A DNA stretch of 44,316 nucleotides, taken from positions 1-44,316 of the forward strand of contig NZ_JIBU02000055.1 of assembly GCF_000633595.2 (NCBI RefSeq), written 5' to 3'. Positions 17,222-25,678 of the stretch are shown here, piece after piece. This DNA is from Clostridium drakei (GTDB taxonomy: Bacteria > Bacillota > Clostridia > Clostridiales > Clostridiaceae). The position numbers and the translations under genes were made by a program. The notes under the pieces are model-generated. The model was not told the origin of the DNA. It worked only from the letters and a program-made list of their open reading frames with translations, and did no database searches. Position 1 is the first letter of the stretch, and the number at the start of each line of letters is the position of its first letter.

Positions 17222-18547
17222 ATGAAAAGTGTAAAAGAATTTATAAAGGTTAAAGGAATTACAAAATATTTTGGTGGCTCAGATAAGCCTACCTTAGAAG
17301 ATATAAATTTAACTATAAATGAAGGTGAATTTATAGCAATATTAGGTCCTTCGGGATCAGGAAAATCAACACTACTTAGAACCATAACAGGATTAGTGAA
17401 GTCAGACAGTGGTGAAGTAATTTTCGATGGTAAGAAGGTAACTGGAGTAAATCCCTATGCTTCTATAGTTTTTCAAACCTTTGCACTCTATCCATGGCTT
17501 ACTGTTGGTGAAAATGTAGAGCTAGGTCTTAAGGCTAAGGGATTTCCAAAAGATTATACAAAAAGGAAAGCTGAAGAGCTTATAAGCCTTATAGGTCTAG
17601 ATGGATTTGAAGAGGCATATCCAAAGGAGCTTTCAGGAGGAATGAGACAAAGAGTAGGATTTGCTAGAGCCTTAGCAGTGGAACCGAAGTTGCTATGTTT
17701 GGATGAACCTTTTTCAGCATTAGACTTTTTAACTGCCGAAAATTTAAGAACGGAATTAGTTGAATTGTGGCAGGAAAAAAGAATGCCTATAAAAAGTATA
17801 ATAATGATTACTCATGGCATTGAAGAAGCAGTGCTTATGTCGGATAAAATTGTAATGCTCAGCAGAAATCCTGCACACATAATTGCGGAGATTAAAGTAG
17901 ATCTTCCTCATCCAAGGAACAGAAAATCACCTGAATTTGAAAAAATAGTTGATAGTGTTTATAAGCTATTAATCAAAGGCAAAAGTGAGGATAGTGAGGA
18001 AAAGAAATTAAGTAAAAGTGTGAGTATAGGTAAAGAAAAGGAAGAAAACGGAGAAAAGCTTATTCAGATTCCTGATGCTCATGTTGGTGTGATGTCAGGT
18101 TTACTTGAACTTATAGATGATAACAGTGGTAAGATGGATATATATCAATTAGGAGGAGACTTAATGATGGAAATAGATGATCTTCTTCCTAATATAGAAG
18201 GCATATCTATACTTAATTTTGCAGAGGTAAAAGAAGGTGATATTTTTATAACTGATCTTGGAAAAGAATTTGTGGAGCTAGATAAAGATGAAAGTAAAGA
18301 GTTGTTTAAAAAGCAGCTAGAAGGTATATCCACGTTTAAATTAATAATGAATGTGCTAAATAATAAAAAAAATCATAAAATGAAGGAAGAATTTTTTAAA
18401 GAGTTATTTAAACAGCATTTTTCACATCATGAAATTGAAGGAATGATGGATATTATAATTGATTGGGGAAGATATGCTGAATTATTTACTTATGACCATG
18501 ATTCAGAAGAGCTTTACTTGGATTTGGAAGAAAAACAAGTACTCTAA
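17222..18547 (+). CDS. ABC ATPase with AAA-associated C-terminal domain
   Basis: 441 residues. The ATPase (1-230) is complete: Walker [10 protein letters not shown] (42-50), Q-loop Q85, signature LSGGM (137-141), Walker B LLCLDEP (157-163) and H198. After a charged linker (250-280) comes a domain at about 285-435 resembling the AAA-associated C-terminal family (COG4754), with GDLMMEIDDLLP and IIIDWGRYAELFTYD. In many archaea and clostridia this domain accompanies duplicated permeases that lack a binding protein; it may regulate the transporter. AAAGGGGCGG is 4-5 nt before the ATG. Same operon as the permease and thus under the same riboswitch. Substrate unknown. Confidence 0.9.
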   Translation: MKSVKEFIKVKGITKYFGGSDKPTLEDINLTINEGEFIAILGPSGSGKSTLLRTITGLVKSDSGEVIFDGKKVTGVNPYASIVFQTFALYPWLTVGENVELGLKAKGFPKDYTKRKAEELISLIGLDGFEEAYPKELSGGMRQRVGFARALAVEPKLLCLDEPFSALDFLTAENLRTELVELWQEKRMPIKSIIMITHGIEEAVLMSDKIVMLSRNPAHIIAEIKVDLPHPRNRKSPEFEKIVDSVYKLLIKGKSEDSEEKKLSKSVSIGKEKEENGEKLIQIPDAHVGVMSGLLELIDDNSGKMDIYQLGGDLMMEIDDLLPNIEGISILNFAEVKEGDIFITDLGKEFVELDKDESKELFKKQLEGISTFKLIMNVLNNKKNHKMKEEFFKELFKQHFSHHEIEGMMDIIIDWGRYAELFTYDHDSEELYLDLEEKQVL

Positions 18548-18553
18548 ATATTT

Positions 18554-18582
18554 TTGAAGGTTCCATGGCAAAATGGTATAAT
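18554..18582 (+). promoter_or_regulatory. SigA promoter for the sulfurtransferase gene
   Basis: TTGAAG (18554-18559), 17 nt and TATAAT (18577-18582), just after the ATPase stop. It gives the following two genes expression independent of the riboswitch. Confidence 0.6.
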
Positions 18583-18643
18583 TATCTAAATGATAGTATA
18601 AATTTTGTATTTCATATGATATTAATGAAGTGGAGGAGCCAAA

Positions 18644-19462
18644 ATGAAAAATTTTGTAACAGTTGATTGGTTAAAGGAACATATTGAAGATACCAATTTA
18701 ATAGTTGTAGATTGTAGAGGAGATCTGCTTGATGAAAATTATGGCAGGAAGGTGTATGGACAAGGACATTTAAAAGGAGCTAAGTTTATAAATCTTAGTA
18801 ATCAGCTATCTTCTGCTGCGAATGAACATGGAGGAAGGAATCCTTTGCCTGGAATTAATGATTTTAAAAATACAATTGAAGGCTTGGGAATAAATAATGG
18901 TACTGTAGTAGTAGCTTATGATGAATATAAAATTGCAAGTGCTGCAAGATTTTGCTGGATGTTAAGACATATGGGTCATGAATCTAATTATGTTTTAGAT
19001 GGTGGAATAGGTAAATGGATAAGTAATGGAAATGATGTTTCAACAGATGTTTTAGAAGTATCAAAAAAAGGTGATTTCAAAATAGGTATAAATGAAAATT
19101 TAAAAACTAATATGGAACATGTAAATGAAGTAAAATTAAATCCTGAAGTTTTCATAATAGATTCAAGAACAGAAATAAGATATAGCGGGAAAAATGAACC
19201 AATAGATAAAATAGCAGGACATATAAATGGAGCTGTAAATTATTATTGGAAGGACAATTTAAATGATGATAATACAATTAAAGATATATCATATTTAAAG
19301 AAAAGATTTAAAAGTTCATTTGGCAAAAAAGAAGTTATAGTATATTGTGGTTCTGGTATAGATGCTGCTTTTAACTTTTTAACATTAGATGAAATTGGTG
19401 TAAAAGCAAAACTTTATGTTGGAAGCTGGAGTGATTGGATAACTTATAAGGAAAATATTTAG
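18644..19462 (+). CDS. Sulfurtransferase with tandem rhodanese domains
   Basis: 272 residues, two rhodanese domains (about 1-130 and 155-272). Only the second has the active-site cysteine, C235 in CGSGIDA. The loop CGSG resembles 3-mercaptopyruvate sulfurtransferases (CGSGVTA) more than thiosulfate sulfurtransferases (CRKGVTA). The first domain keeps VDCRG and the GHLKGAKFIN-type family motif. It transfers sulfane sulfur to cyanide or thiols in the cytoplasm. TGGAGGAG is about 6 nt before the ATG. It has its own promoter and is followed 10 nt later by the DUF1287 gene. Confidence 0.92.
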   Translation: MKNFVTVDWLKEHIEDTNLIVVDCRGDLLDENYGRKVYGQGHLKGAKFINLSNQLSSAANEHGGRNPLPGINDFKNTIEGLGINNGTVVVAYDEYKIASAARFCWMLRHMGHESNYVLDGGIGKWISNGNDVSTDVLEVSKKGDFKIGINENLKTNMEHVNEVKLNPEVFIIDSRTEIRYSGKNEPIDKIAGHINGAVNYYWKDNLNDDNTIKDISYLKKRFKSSFGKKEVIVYCGSGIDAAFNFLTLDEIGVKAKLYVGSWSDWITYKENI

Positions 19463-19472
19463 GAGATAAAAA

Positions 19473-20198
19473 ATGAGAAAAAAGTTATGTATAATATTTT
19501 TAATTTTCATTTGTTTAAGCATTATAGGATTCAAATTTTGGGCTCAAAAAAGTGGATTTTACAATAAAAATTCAGAAGGAGTACAAACTAAAAGTACAAC
19601 TAATGAAAAAAAACGAGAAACGATTAATGAAAAATTACAGAAAGAAATTGCAGTAATCAATTCAGATAAGGATAAAAGTGTTATAAAAAATCGTGAAGCT
19701 ATAGTACTTGGTGCAAGAAAGGAAGCAGAAAAGAAAGTAAAATATAAAAGTGAATATTATGTAGGTGGATATCCTCCAGATAATGAAGGAGTATGTACTG
19801 ATTTGGTATGGAGAGCTTTCAAGAATGCGGGTTATAATTTAAAAGATATGGTAGATGAGGATATAAGAAATCATCCTGGTGATTATAAGAGAATTGAAGG
19901 AAAACCAGATCCTAATATAGATTTTAGAAGGGTTCCTAATCTTTATGTTTATTTTAAAAAATATGCTCAAAATATTACTACTGAGTTGAAGCCTAATGAT
20001 GTAGATAATTTAAAGGAATGGCAACCAGGAGATATTTTAACCTTTGACAAAAGTGAACATATAGCTATAGTTTCTGATAAGAGAAGGGCAGATGGTATTC
20101 CGTACATAATACATAGTGCACCATCTTATGCTAGAGAAGGTGATGAAATCATGTATTGGATGCCAAAAATAACAGGCCATTTTAGGTTTTCAAAATAA
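19473..20198 (+). CDS. DUF1287 NlpC/P60-like exported protein
   Basis: 241 residues. One N-terminal hydrophobic segment (5-23) acts as a signal anchor; a charged linker follows to about 75. The DUF1287 domain shows the probable catalytic Cys108 in GVCTDLVWRAF, H196 in SEHIAIVSDK, and a third polar residue in IIHSAPS near 215. This superfamily includes cell-wall peptidases and amidases, so a role on murein or another amide outside the membrane is likely; no substrate is known. The ATG lies 10 nt after the sulfurtransferase stop with AGGAG between, so the two are co-transcribed, ending at the terminator at 20265. Confidence 0.85.
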   Translation: MRKKLCIIFLIFICLSIIGFKFWAQKSGFYNKNSEGVQTKSTTNEKKRETINEKLQKEIAVINSDKDKSVIKNREAIVLGARKEAEKKVKYKSEYYVGGYPPDNEGVCTDLVWRAFKNAGYNLKDMVDEDIRNHPGDYKRIEGKPDPNIDFRRVPNLYVYFKKYAQNITTELKPNDVDNLKEWQPGDILTFDKSEHIAIVSDKRRADGIPYIIHSAPSYAREGDEIMYWMPKITGHFRFSK

Positions 20199-20264
20199 AG
20201 CTTGCAATTTATATAAGTCACACTAATAAAAAATATAATTTGAAAAATCAGTTGGTAAAAGGAT

Positions 20265-20318
20265 AGAAACCAGAGTATCTAATTTATATTATAGGTAATC
20301 TGGTTTCTGTTTTTATTT
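20265..20318 (+). terminator. Intrinsic terminator
   Basis: AGAAACCAGA (20265-20274) pairs with TCTGGTTTCT (20299-20308), followed by GTTTTTATTTT. It ends the sulfurtransferase-DUF1287 unit. Confidence 0.85.
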
Positions 20319-20446
20319 TATTAATAATGGAATAAAAGTTAAAATTCAAACTTCCACTGCACCTTTATGTGGCATTATGCTTATATCAAGTCCAAATTTT
20401 ATATGTGTGAAAATTGAGTAACTATTTATTATTTGTCTTCTCTTTT

Positions 20447-21535
20447 CTATTTGGATTCAGGAACGATAATTATGTCCTTTGTATATTTATTTAATACTTC
20501 ACAGCCGTCTTCAGTTGTGATAACAAGATCTTCAATACGAACGCCTATTCCTTCTTCTGGAAGATAAATTCCTGGTTCAACAGAGAAACATTGTCCTGGT
20601 TTGATAATGTCTTCATTTACGGAAGAAACATCACCAAACTCATGATCTTCTAAGCCGCAGGAATGTCCAGTTCTGTGTGTGAAATACTTTCCGTATCCTT
20701 TTTCTTCAATGTAGTTTCTTGCAGCTAAATCTACGTCACACATTCTGTTTCCAGGTTTTGCAGCAGCAATACCTCTTAAGTTTGCTTCTAGGACAATGTC
20801 ATAGATTTCTTTTTGTCTTTCGGAAATTTCACCGATAAATACAGTTCTTGTTAAATCAGATGCGTAGTTCTTGTACATTCCTCCAATATCAAGTATAACA
20901 CAGTCTCCATATTTTCCTTTTGAATCATCTGTTATATGGTGTGGATCTGCTCCACCCTTAGCATATGCTGTAATTGGATCAAAAGATACTTCATTAATAC
21001 CATGTTTTTTGTAAATTTCACGAACTTTAGCATTTAATTCTTTTTCAGATAAACCTTTTCCTACCCATGGAATTAATTCATCTACTACAAGGTCATTCAA
21101 TCTTGAAGATTCTCTTAGGAGAGCAATTTCATCTTCATCTTTAATCATTCTTACATAGTCAACTATTAATGAACCGTTTACAAATTTACTTCCGGCACCA
21201 AGTTCTTGTAATCTTAATAAGAATTTAGATGGCCATACCTTATCAATACCTATAACTTTATCTTTTTCTACAAATTTAGATAAGATTTCAACTCCATCCT
21301 GAATATCGTTGTACCATACGAGTTCTACACCAAGATCTTTTTCTTGTGGGAACAATTCATTAATAACCATTTTATGGTTTCCGTTAACATTTAAGTACAA
21401 TGCTAATAATCTTTCTCCTGGAATAATCCATTTTCCTGTTAAATAGAAAATAGATGTTGGATCAGAGATAATCATTTGTGAAATTTCATTTTCTTCCATT
21501 GATTTTAATATTCTATTTAGTTTTTTTGTATCCAT
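20447..21535 (-). CDS. M24-family Xaa-Pro dipeptidase/aminopeptidase
   Basis: 362 residues. N-terminal creatinase-like domain (1-125) and pita-bread catalytic domain (130-362). The five metal ligands of the prolidase family are present: D216, D227, H291, E320 and E335, with HRTGHSCGLEDHE and VEPGIYLPEEG. It removes residues from Xaa-Pro peptides with two metal ions. AGGAGGAAA is 6-7 nt before the ATG. It follows the POT transporter gene by 78 bp on the same strand; the spacer has only a small stem (AGTCATT/AATGACT), so imported peptides are probably cut by this enzyme. Confidence 0.93.
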   Translation of the reverse strand: MDTKKLNRILKSMEENEISQMIISDPTSIFYLTGKWIIPGERLLALYLNVNGNHKMVINELFPQEKDLGVELVWYNDIQDGVEILSKFVEKDKVIGIDKVWPSKFLLRLQELGAGSKFVNGSLIVDYVRMIKDEDEIALLRESSRLNDLVVDELIPWVGKGLSEKELNAKVREIYKKHGINEVSFDPITAYAKGGADPHHITDDSKGKYGDCVILDIGGMYKNYASDLTRTVFIGEISERQKEIYDIVLEANLRGIAAAKPGNRMCDVDLAARNYIEEKGYGKYFTHRTGHSCGLEDHEFGDVSSVNEDIIKPGQCFSVEPGIYLPEEGIGVRIEDLVITTEDGCEVLNKYTKDIIIVPESK

Positions 21536-21613
21536 AGTTATTTCCTCCTAAAATTAAGGTGCTAAATACCACTGGGATATTTTTAGTCATTATAATCAAT
21601 GACTTGTTAGCAA

Positions 21614-22969
21614 CTACGCTTGTAATTCTCCACTTTTATTATGTGATTCTTCATCGTTTACAACTAAACTGTTCAACTTTTTATCTAATGACCAAAGAAT
21701 AATACCGGCTACAATAGCAATAGCTGCAATTACAAAGTATGCAGATGAAAATTTGAATTTTAATGTAAATTCATATACCCATCCGTAAGATTTTCCTGCA
21801 AAGAACACAGCAAGTACCCAAATACTCATCATACTTGTCAATAATTTAGGTGGAGAGAATTTAGTGATAAATGAGTTTCCAAGTGGTGAGAATACCATTT
21901 CACCAAGAGATAATACGATACCAAATGCAATAATCCAAGCGAGTGGTGCAAGGTGTCCGCCTCTTGTAACATCTGCCATTGCAAAGATCACATAAGATAA
22001 ACCTAATAATAACATACCTAAAGCAGTTTTCTTAAACATACTTAAATCACCTTTAGGTCTTTTTGCTAATTTTGTCCACAATCCACCAAGGACTGGTCCT
22101 AATGTGATACACATAAATGCATTTAATGAATCGAACCAAGCTGTTGGAACTTTAAAGTTACCTATCATCCAGTTAGCAACAGCATTATCTCCACCCCAGT
22201 AGTAATATACAGGCATGTATGCTAAGTACCAAAATACCCAAAATATTACAGAAAAGAAAGATACTAAAACGATAGCAGCAACTCTTTTCTTTTCTATTGT
22301 TGTAAGAGGTTTTGATTCTTCTTGTTTCTTTTGTTTTGTTTCTTTATGTTCGTCGATTTTGAATGGCTTTTTACCTGTTTCGCCTAAGAATCTCCATCCA
22401 AAAATGAACCAAACAGCGTCAATGAACATCATTATGGCACAAATTAAGAAACAAAAAGCGCATCCTTTAGTTCCTTGAAGTATACCAATAATTGTTGTAC
22501 CGAAGAAAGAACCAAAGTTAACGAAAGAGTATTGAATAGAAAATGCAGCGTCTAATTGTCTTGGATCATCGAAAAGTCTGCCTGTAATAGCATTTGTTTG
22601 ACATTTGAATAAACCTGTACCGATAGAAACCAAAATAATCATTAAGTAAACCATAGCAGCGCTTGAAGCTTGCCACCCTACTAGGTAACCTACACCCATC
22701 AAAATCATTCCGATTGGAGCAAGGTATCTAGCACCTATAAAACGATCAGAGATAATTCCCCCGATTAATGGTGCAGCATAAGTAAATGCAACTAAGTTTG
22801 CAGTCATTTTTGCTCCATCAGCAGGTGTAAGACCAAGTCCTCCCTTTGCTACAGTAGTAACTACGAATAGTGCGATTAACCATTTTGCTGAGTAGAATGC
22901 AAATCTTTCTAATGAGAAAGCCAATGAGCATACGTAAAAGCCAAATGGTCTTTTGTTAGTGTTTTCCAT
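21614..22969 (-). CDS. POT/PTR-family proton-coupled peptide transporter
   Basis: 451 residues with about 12-14 transmembrane helices. Family motifs: the helix 1 block SLERFAFY (19-26) and the GGIISDRFIGAR loop after helix 2. In most POT proteins helix 1 reads ExxERFxYY; here the first Glu position is Phe18, while E21 and R22 are kept. A central basic linker (KPFKIDEHKETKQKKQEESK) joins the two halves. It imports di- and tripeptides with protons. GGGAGGG lies about 6 nt before the ATG. First gene of the peptide-use operon. The codon use is more GC-rich than in neighbouring hypothetical genes, which suggests high expression. Confidence 0.9.
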   Translation of the reverse strand: MENTNKRPFGFYVCSLAFSLERFAFYSAKWLIALFVVTTVAKGGLGLTPADGAKMTANLVAFTYAAPLIGGIISDRFIGARYLAPIGMILMGVGYLVGWQASSAAMVYLMIILVSIGTGLFKCQTNAITGRLFDDPRQLDAAFSIQYSFVNFGSFFGTTIIGILQGTKGCAFCFLICAIMMFIDAVWFIFGWRFLGETGKKPFKIDEHKETKQKKQEESKPLTTIEKKRVAAIVLVSFFSVIFWVFWYLAYMPVYYYWGGDNAVANWMIGNFKVPTAWFDSLNAFMCITLGPVLGGLWTKLAKRPKGDLSMFKKTALGMLLLGLSYVIFAMADVTRGGHLAPLAWIIAFGIVLSLGEMVFSPLGNSFITKFSPPKLLTSMMSIWVLAVFFAGKSYGWVYEFTLKFKFSSAYFVIAAIAIVAGIILWSLDKKLNSLVVNDEESHNKSGELQA

Positions 22970-23271
22970 TTTTTATCCCTCCCATAAAAATTAAATAATA
23001 TATGCATTAAAAACTATGTTAGCATCTTCATCAAAAAGATGTATAATAGTTTCAAATACCATATTTTTGAAAATATTATTGTTTATGCAGTGTTCATAAT
23101 TAAACTGTTTTCTTTATAGTGCTAGGCAAAAAATAATGTAAGAATACGTTTTCAACTAATCATGTTTAAATTATATATCAAATTCAGATTATTTTATATA
23201 GTTTTACAGTAAAAATTTCAGTATAATCGTAAAAAATTTAACCAATATGAAAAATATTTATGAAATAAGCA
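22970..23271. other. Divergent upstream region of the peptide operon and the uvrA-like gene
   Basis: About 300 bp of AT-rich DNA with no open frame of note. The regulatory elements I can identify lie at its right end (23272-23346). No clear promoter for the minus-strand peptide operon was picked out. Confidence 0.4.
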
Positions 23272-23302
23272 TTGACTCTCCACCAACAGGAGAATATATA
23301 CT
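23272..23302 (+). promoter_or_regulatory. MerR-family-type promoter/operator
   Basis: TTGACT (23272-23277) and TATACT (23297-23302) are 19 nt apart. Between them lies the dyad TCTCC-N7-GGAGA (23277-23293). The over-long spacer and the position of the dyad match promoters activated by MerR regulators such as CueR and BmrR. A TATATA two bases earlier could act as a normally spaced -10, which would weaken this reading. No merR gene is in the window. Confidence 0.55.
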
Positions 23303-23316
23303 TATTAAATGAATGA

Positions 23317-23350
23317 AAAATAACTAGTAATTATGCTAGTTATTTTATTT
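23317..23350 (+). terminator. Terminator-like hairpin in the leader of the uvrA-like gene
   Basis: AAAATAACTAG (23317-23327) and CTAGTTATTTT (23336-23346), an 11-bp stem with an 8-nt loop and a T-rich tail, lies between the promoter at 23272 and the gene at 23391. It may attenuate transcription. A four-codon frame (MNEK, ATG at 23309) runs into it. Confidence 0.5.
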
Positions 23351-23390
23351 TAAATGTCCAAAAGATACATTAAGAAAGAGGGATTATTTT

Positions 23391-25631
23391 ATGCATATTC
23401 ATTTAAAAGGACTTAGACAAAATAATTTAAAAAATATATCTATAAGTATTCCTAAGGAAAAGATTGTGGTATTTACAGGTGTTTCGGGATCAGGAAAATC
23501 AAGCATTGTATTTGACACAATTGCAGCAGAATCCCAAAGACAGATGAATGAAACTTATTCGGCATTTATAAGAGGTAGACTTCCTAAGTATGAAAAACCT
23601 CATATAGATTATATAGATAACCTTACAGCATCAGTTATTGTAGATCAAACAAGGCTTGGGGGAAATGCACGTTCAACAATTGGAACAATTTCAGATTTAT
23701 ATGCAAGTTTACGATTGCTTTTTTCAAGAATAGGAATGCCAAAGGTTGGAACTGCATCATATTTTTCTTTTAATGATCCCAAGGGTATGTGTAAAAAATG
23801 TGGGGGAATTGGTAAAGTTGCTGCAATTGATATGGAAGCCATGCTAGATAAGAGCAAGACATGGATGGAGGGCTGTGTAAAGGATTCTTTGTATGCACCT
23901 GGAAGTTGGTATTGGAAGCAGTACAAGGAATCAGGAATATTTGATATGGAAAAGCCTCTTAGTGAATATTCAAAGGAGGAATATAATCTTTTAATATATG
24001 GTTCAAGAGATGGAAAAAGTGAACAGGAATATCCAAAAATCGAGGGATTATATAATCATTATACTCGTTTATATTTAAAAAGAGATACCAGCAATATGAG
24101 TAAACATACAAAAAAGAAGTCAGAAAATCTTATAAAAGAAGAACTATGTCCAGCTTGTATGGGAAAACGACTTAATGAAGAAGTTTTAAATTGTAAAATA
24201 AAAGGATATTCTATTGCAGATATGTGTGAAATGGAATTTGTAGAGCTTTTAAGAGTACTTAAAACTGTTGATGATAAAAGAACGATTACAATAGTACAAT
24301 CCATATGTGATGGTTTGAAAAGAATGATAGATATAGGATTACCTTATCTTCATTTAAATAGAGAATCTTCTACCTTATCAGGAGGTGAAGCTCAGCGTGT
24401 TAAGTTAGTTAGATATATGGGAAGTAGTCTTACAGGAATGACATATATATTTGATGAACCAAGTACAGGACTTCATCCAAGGGATGTAAATAGAATGAAC
24501 CAGCTTCTTATAAAATTGAGAGATAAGGGAAACACAGTGCTTGTAGTAGAACATGACAAAGATGTGATTTCCATTGCAGATGAAATAATTGATGTAGGTC
24601 CATGTGCTGGAAAAGAAGGTGGAAACATTGTATTTCAAGGAAGTTATAAAGAATTATTAAAGGCAGATACGTTGACTTCAAAAGCCATGAAAATAAATGT
24701 ACCCCTTAAGGAAAAAGTTAGGAAGGTGCAGGGATATTTTTTTATTGAAAATGCAAAATTATACAATCTTAAAAATATAAATGTTAATATCCCAAAGAAT
24801 GTAATGACTGTGGTAACAGGTGTTGCAGGGTCTGGAAAAAGCACTTTAATATCTAAAGTATTTGCTGAAACATATGAGGAAAATGTAGTGAAGGTAGATC
24901 AAGGACCAATAACAGCCACAAATCGTTCTACACCAGCTACATTTTTGGGTTTCTTTGATGAAATTCGAAAGCTATTTGCAAGTGAAAATGGAGTGGATGA
25001 AGGGTTATTTAGTTTTAATTCAAAGGGTGCATGTCTAGTTTGCAAAGGTAAAGGTGTTATTGTAACTGAGTTAGTATTTATGGATCCTGTTATAACAGAA
25101 TGTGAAGCATGTAATGGGAGCAGATATAGTGAGGAAGCTTTATCCTATAGATACAAGGGAAAGAATATAGTAGAGGTACTATCTATGACAGTGGAGGAAG
25201 CACTAATATTTTTTGAAGATAAAAAGATAAGAAAGACTTTACAGGCAATGAAAGAGGTAGGGCTATCATATATGACATTAGGACAGCCATTACAAACTTT
25301 ATCTGGTGGTGAAAGGCAGCGTATGAAGCTAGCAAAGTATATAAACAATAAAGGTAACATTTATATACTAGATGAACCAACTACAGGTTTGCATATCTCG
25401 GACATTAATAAACTGTTGAAGCTTTTTCAAAAAATGGTTGATAGAGGGAATACAGTTATTATCATTGAACATAATCTTGAAGTGATGAAACAAGCTGATT
25501 GGATTATTGATATAGGACCAGATGGTGGCAAAAATGGTGGTCAGGTAGTATTTGAAGGAACTCCAAAAGAGATGTTAGAGAAAAGTAATACAATTACTGC
25601 TAAGTGTTTAAGAAAAGAAATAGTTGGTTAA
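23391..25631 (+). CDS. Short UvrA paralog (excinuclease UvrA-like ABC protein)
   Basis: 746 residues against about 940 for housekeeping UvrA, so the insertion/UvrB-binding region is shortened. Two ATPase modules are complete: Walker A GVSGSGKSS (30-38) and GVAGSGKST near 475, signatures LSGGEAQR and LSGGERQR, Walker B FDEPSTGLHP and LDEPTTGLH. Zinc-binding CxxC pairs are seen at C134/C137 (CKKCGG), CPACMGKR, CLVCKGKG and CEACNGSR. Paralogs of this type (UvrA2, DrrC-like) are linked to damage tolerance or self-protection from DNA-binding drugs. AAGAGGGA precedes the ATG by about 9 nt. The MerR-type promoter upstream suggests induction by a chemical. Monocistronic. Confidence 0.92.
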   Translation: MHIHLKGLRQNNLKNISISIPKEKIVVFTGVSGSGKSSIVFDTIAAESQRQMNETYSAFIRGRLPKYEKPHIDYIDNLTASVIVDQTRLGGNARSTIGTISDLYASLRLLFSRIGMPKVGTASYFSFNDPKGMCKKCGGIGKVAAIDMEAMLDKSKTWMEGCVKDSLYAPGSWYWKQYKESGIFDMEKPLSEYSKEEYNLLIYGSRDGKSEQEYPKIEGLYNHYTRLYLKRDTSNMSKHTKKKSENLIKEELCPACMGKRLNEEVLNCKIKGYSIADMCEMEFVELLRVLKTVDDKRTITIVQSICDGLKRMIDIGLPYLHLNRESSTLSGGEAQRVKLVRYMGSSLTGMTYIFDEPSTGLHPRDVNRMNQLLIKLRDKGNTVLVVEHDKDVISIADEIIDVGPCAGKEGGNIVFQGSYKELLKADTLTSKAMKINVPLKEKVRKVQGYFFIENAKLYNLKNINVNIPKNVMTVVTGVAGSGKSTLISKVFAETYEENVVKVDQGPITATNRSTPATFLGFFDEIRKLFASENGVDEGLFSFNSKGACLVCKGKGVIVTELVFMDPVITECEACNGSRYSEEALSYRYKGKNIVEVLSMTVEEALIFFEDKKIRKTLQAMKEVGLSYMTLGQPLQTLSGGERQRMKLAKYINNKGNIYILDEPTTGLHISDINKLLKLFQKMVDRGNTVIIIEHNLEVMKQADWIIDIGPDGGKNGGQVVFEGTPKEMLEKSNTITAKCLRKEIVG

Positions 25632-25636
25632 AAATA

Positions 25637-25674
25637 AGCAGATTTGAATTTTATTCAAATCTGCTATATTTTTG
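25637..25674. terminator. Bidirectional terminator
   Basis: A 13-bp perfect stem (AGCAGATTTGAAT / ATTCAAATCTGCT, 25637-25649 and 25653-25665) with a 3-nt loop between convergent genes; ATATTTTT follows on the plus strand. Confidence 0.85.
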
Positions 25675-25678
25675 AAGG

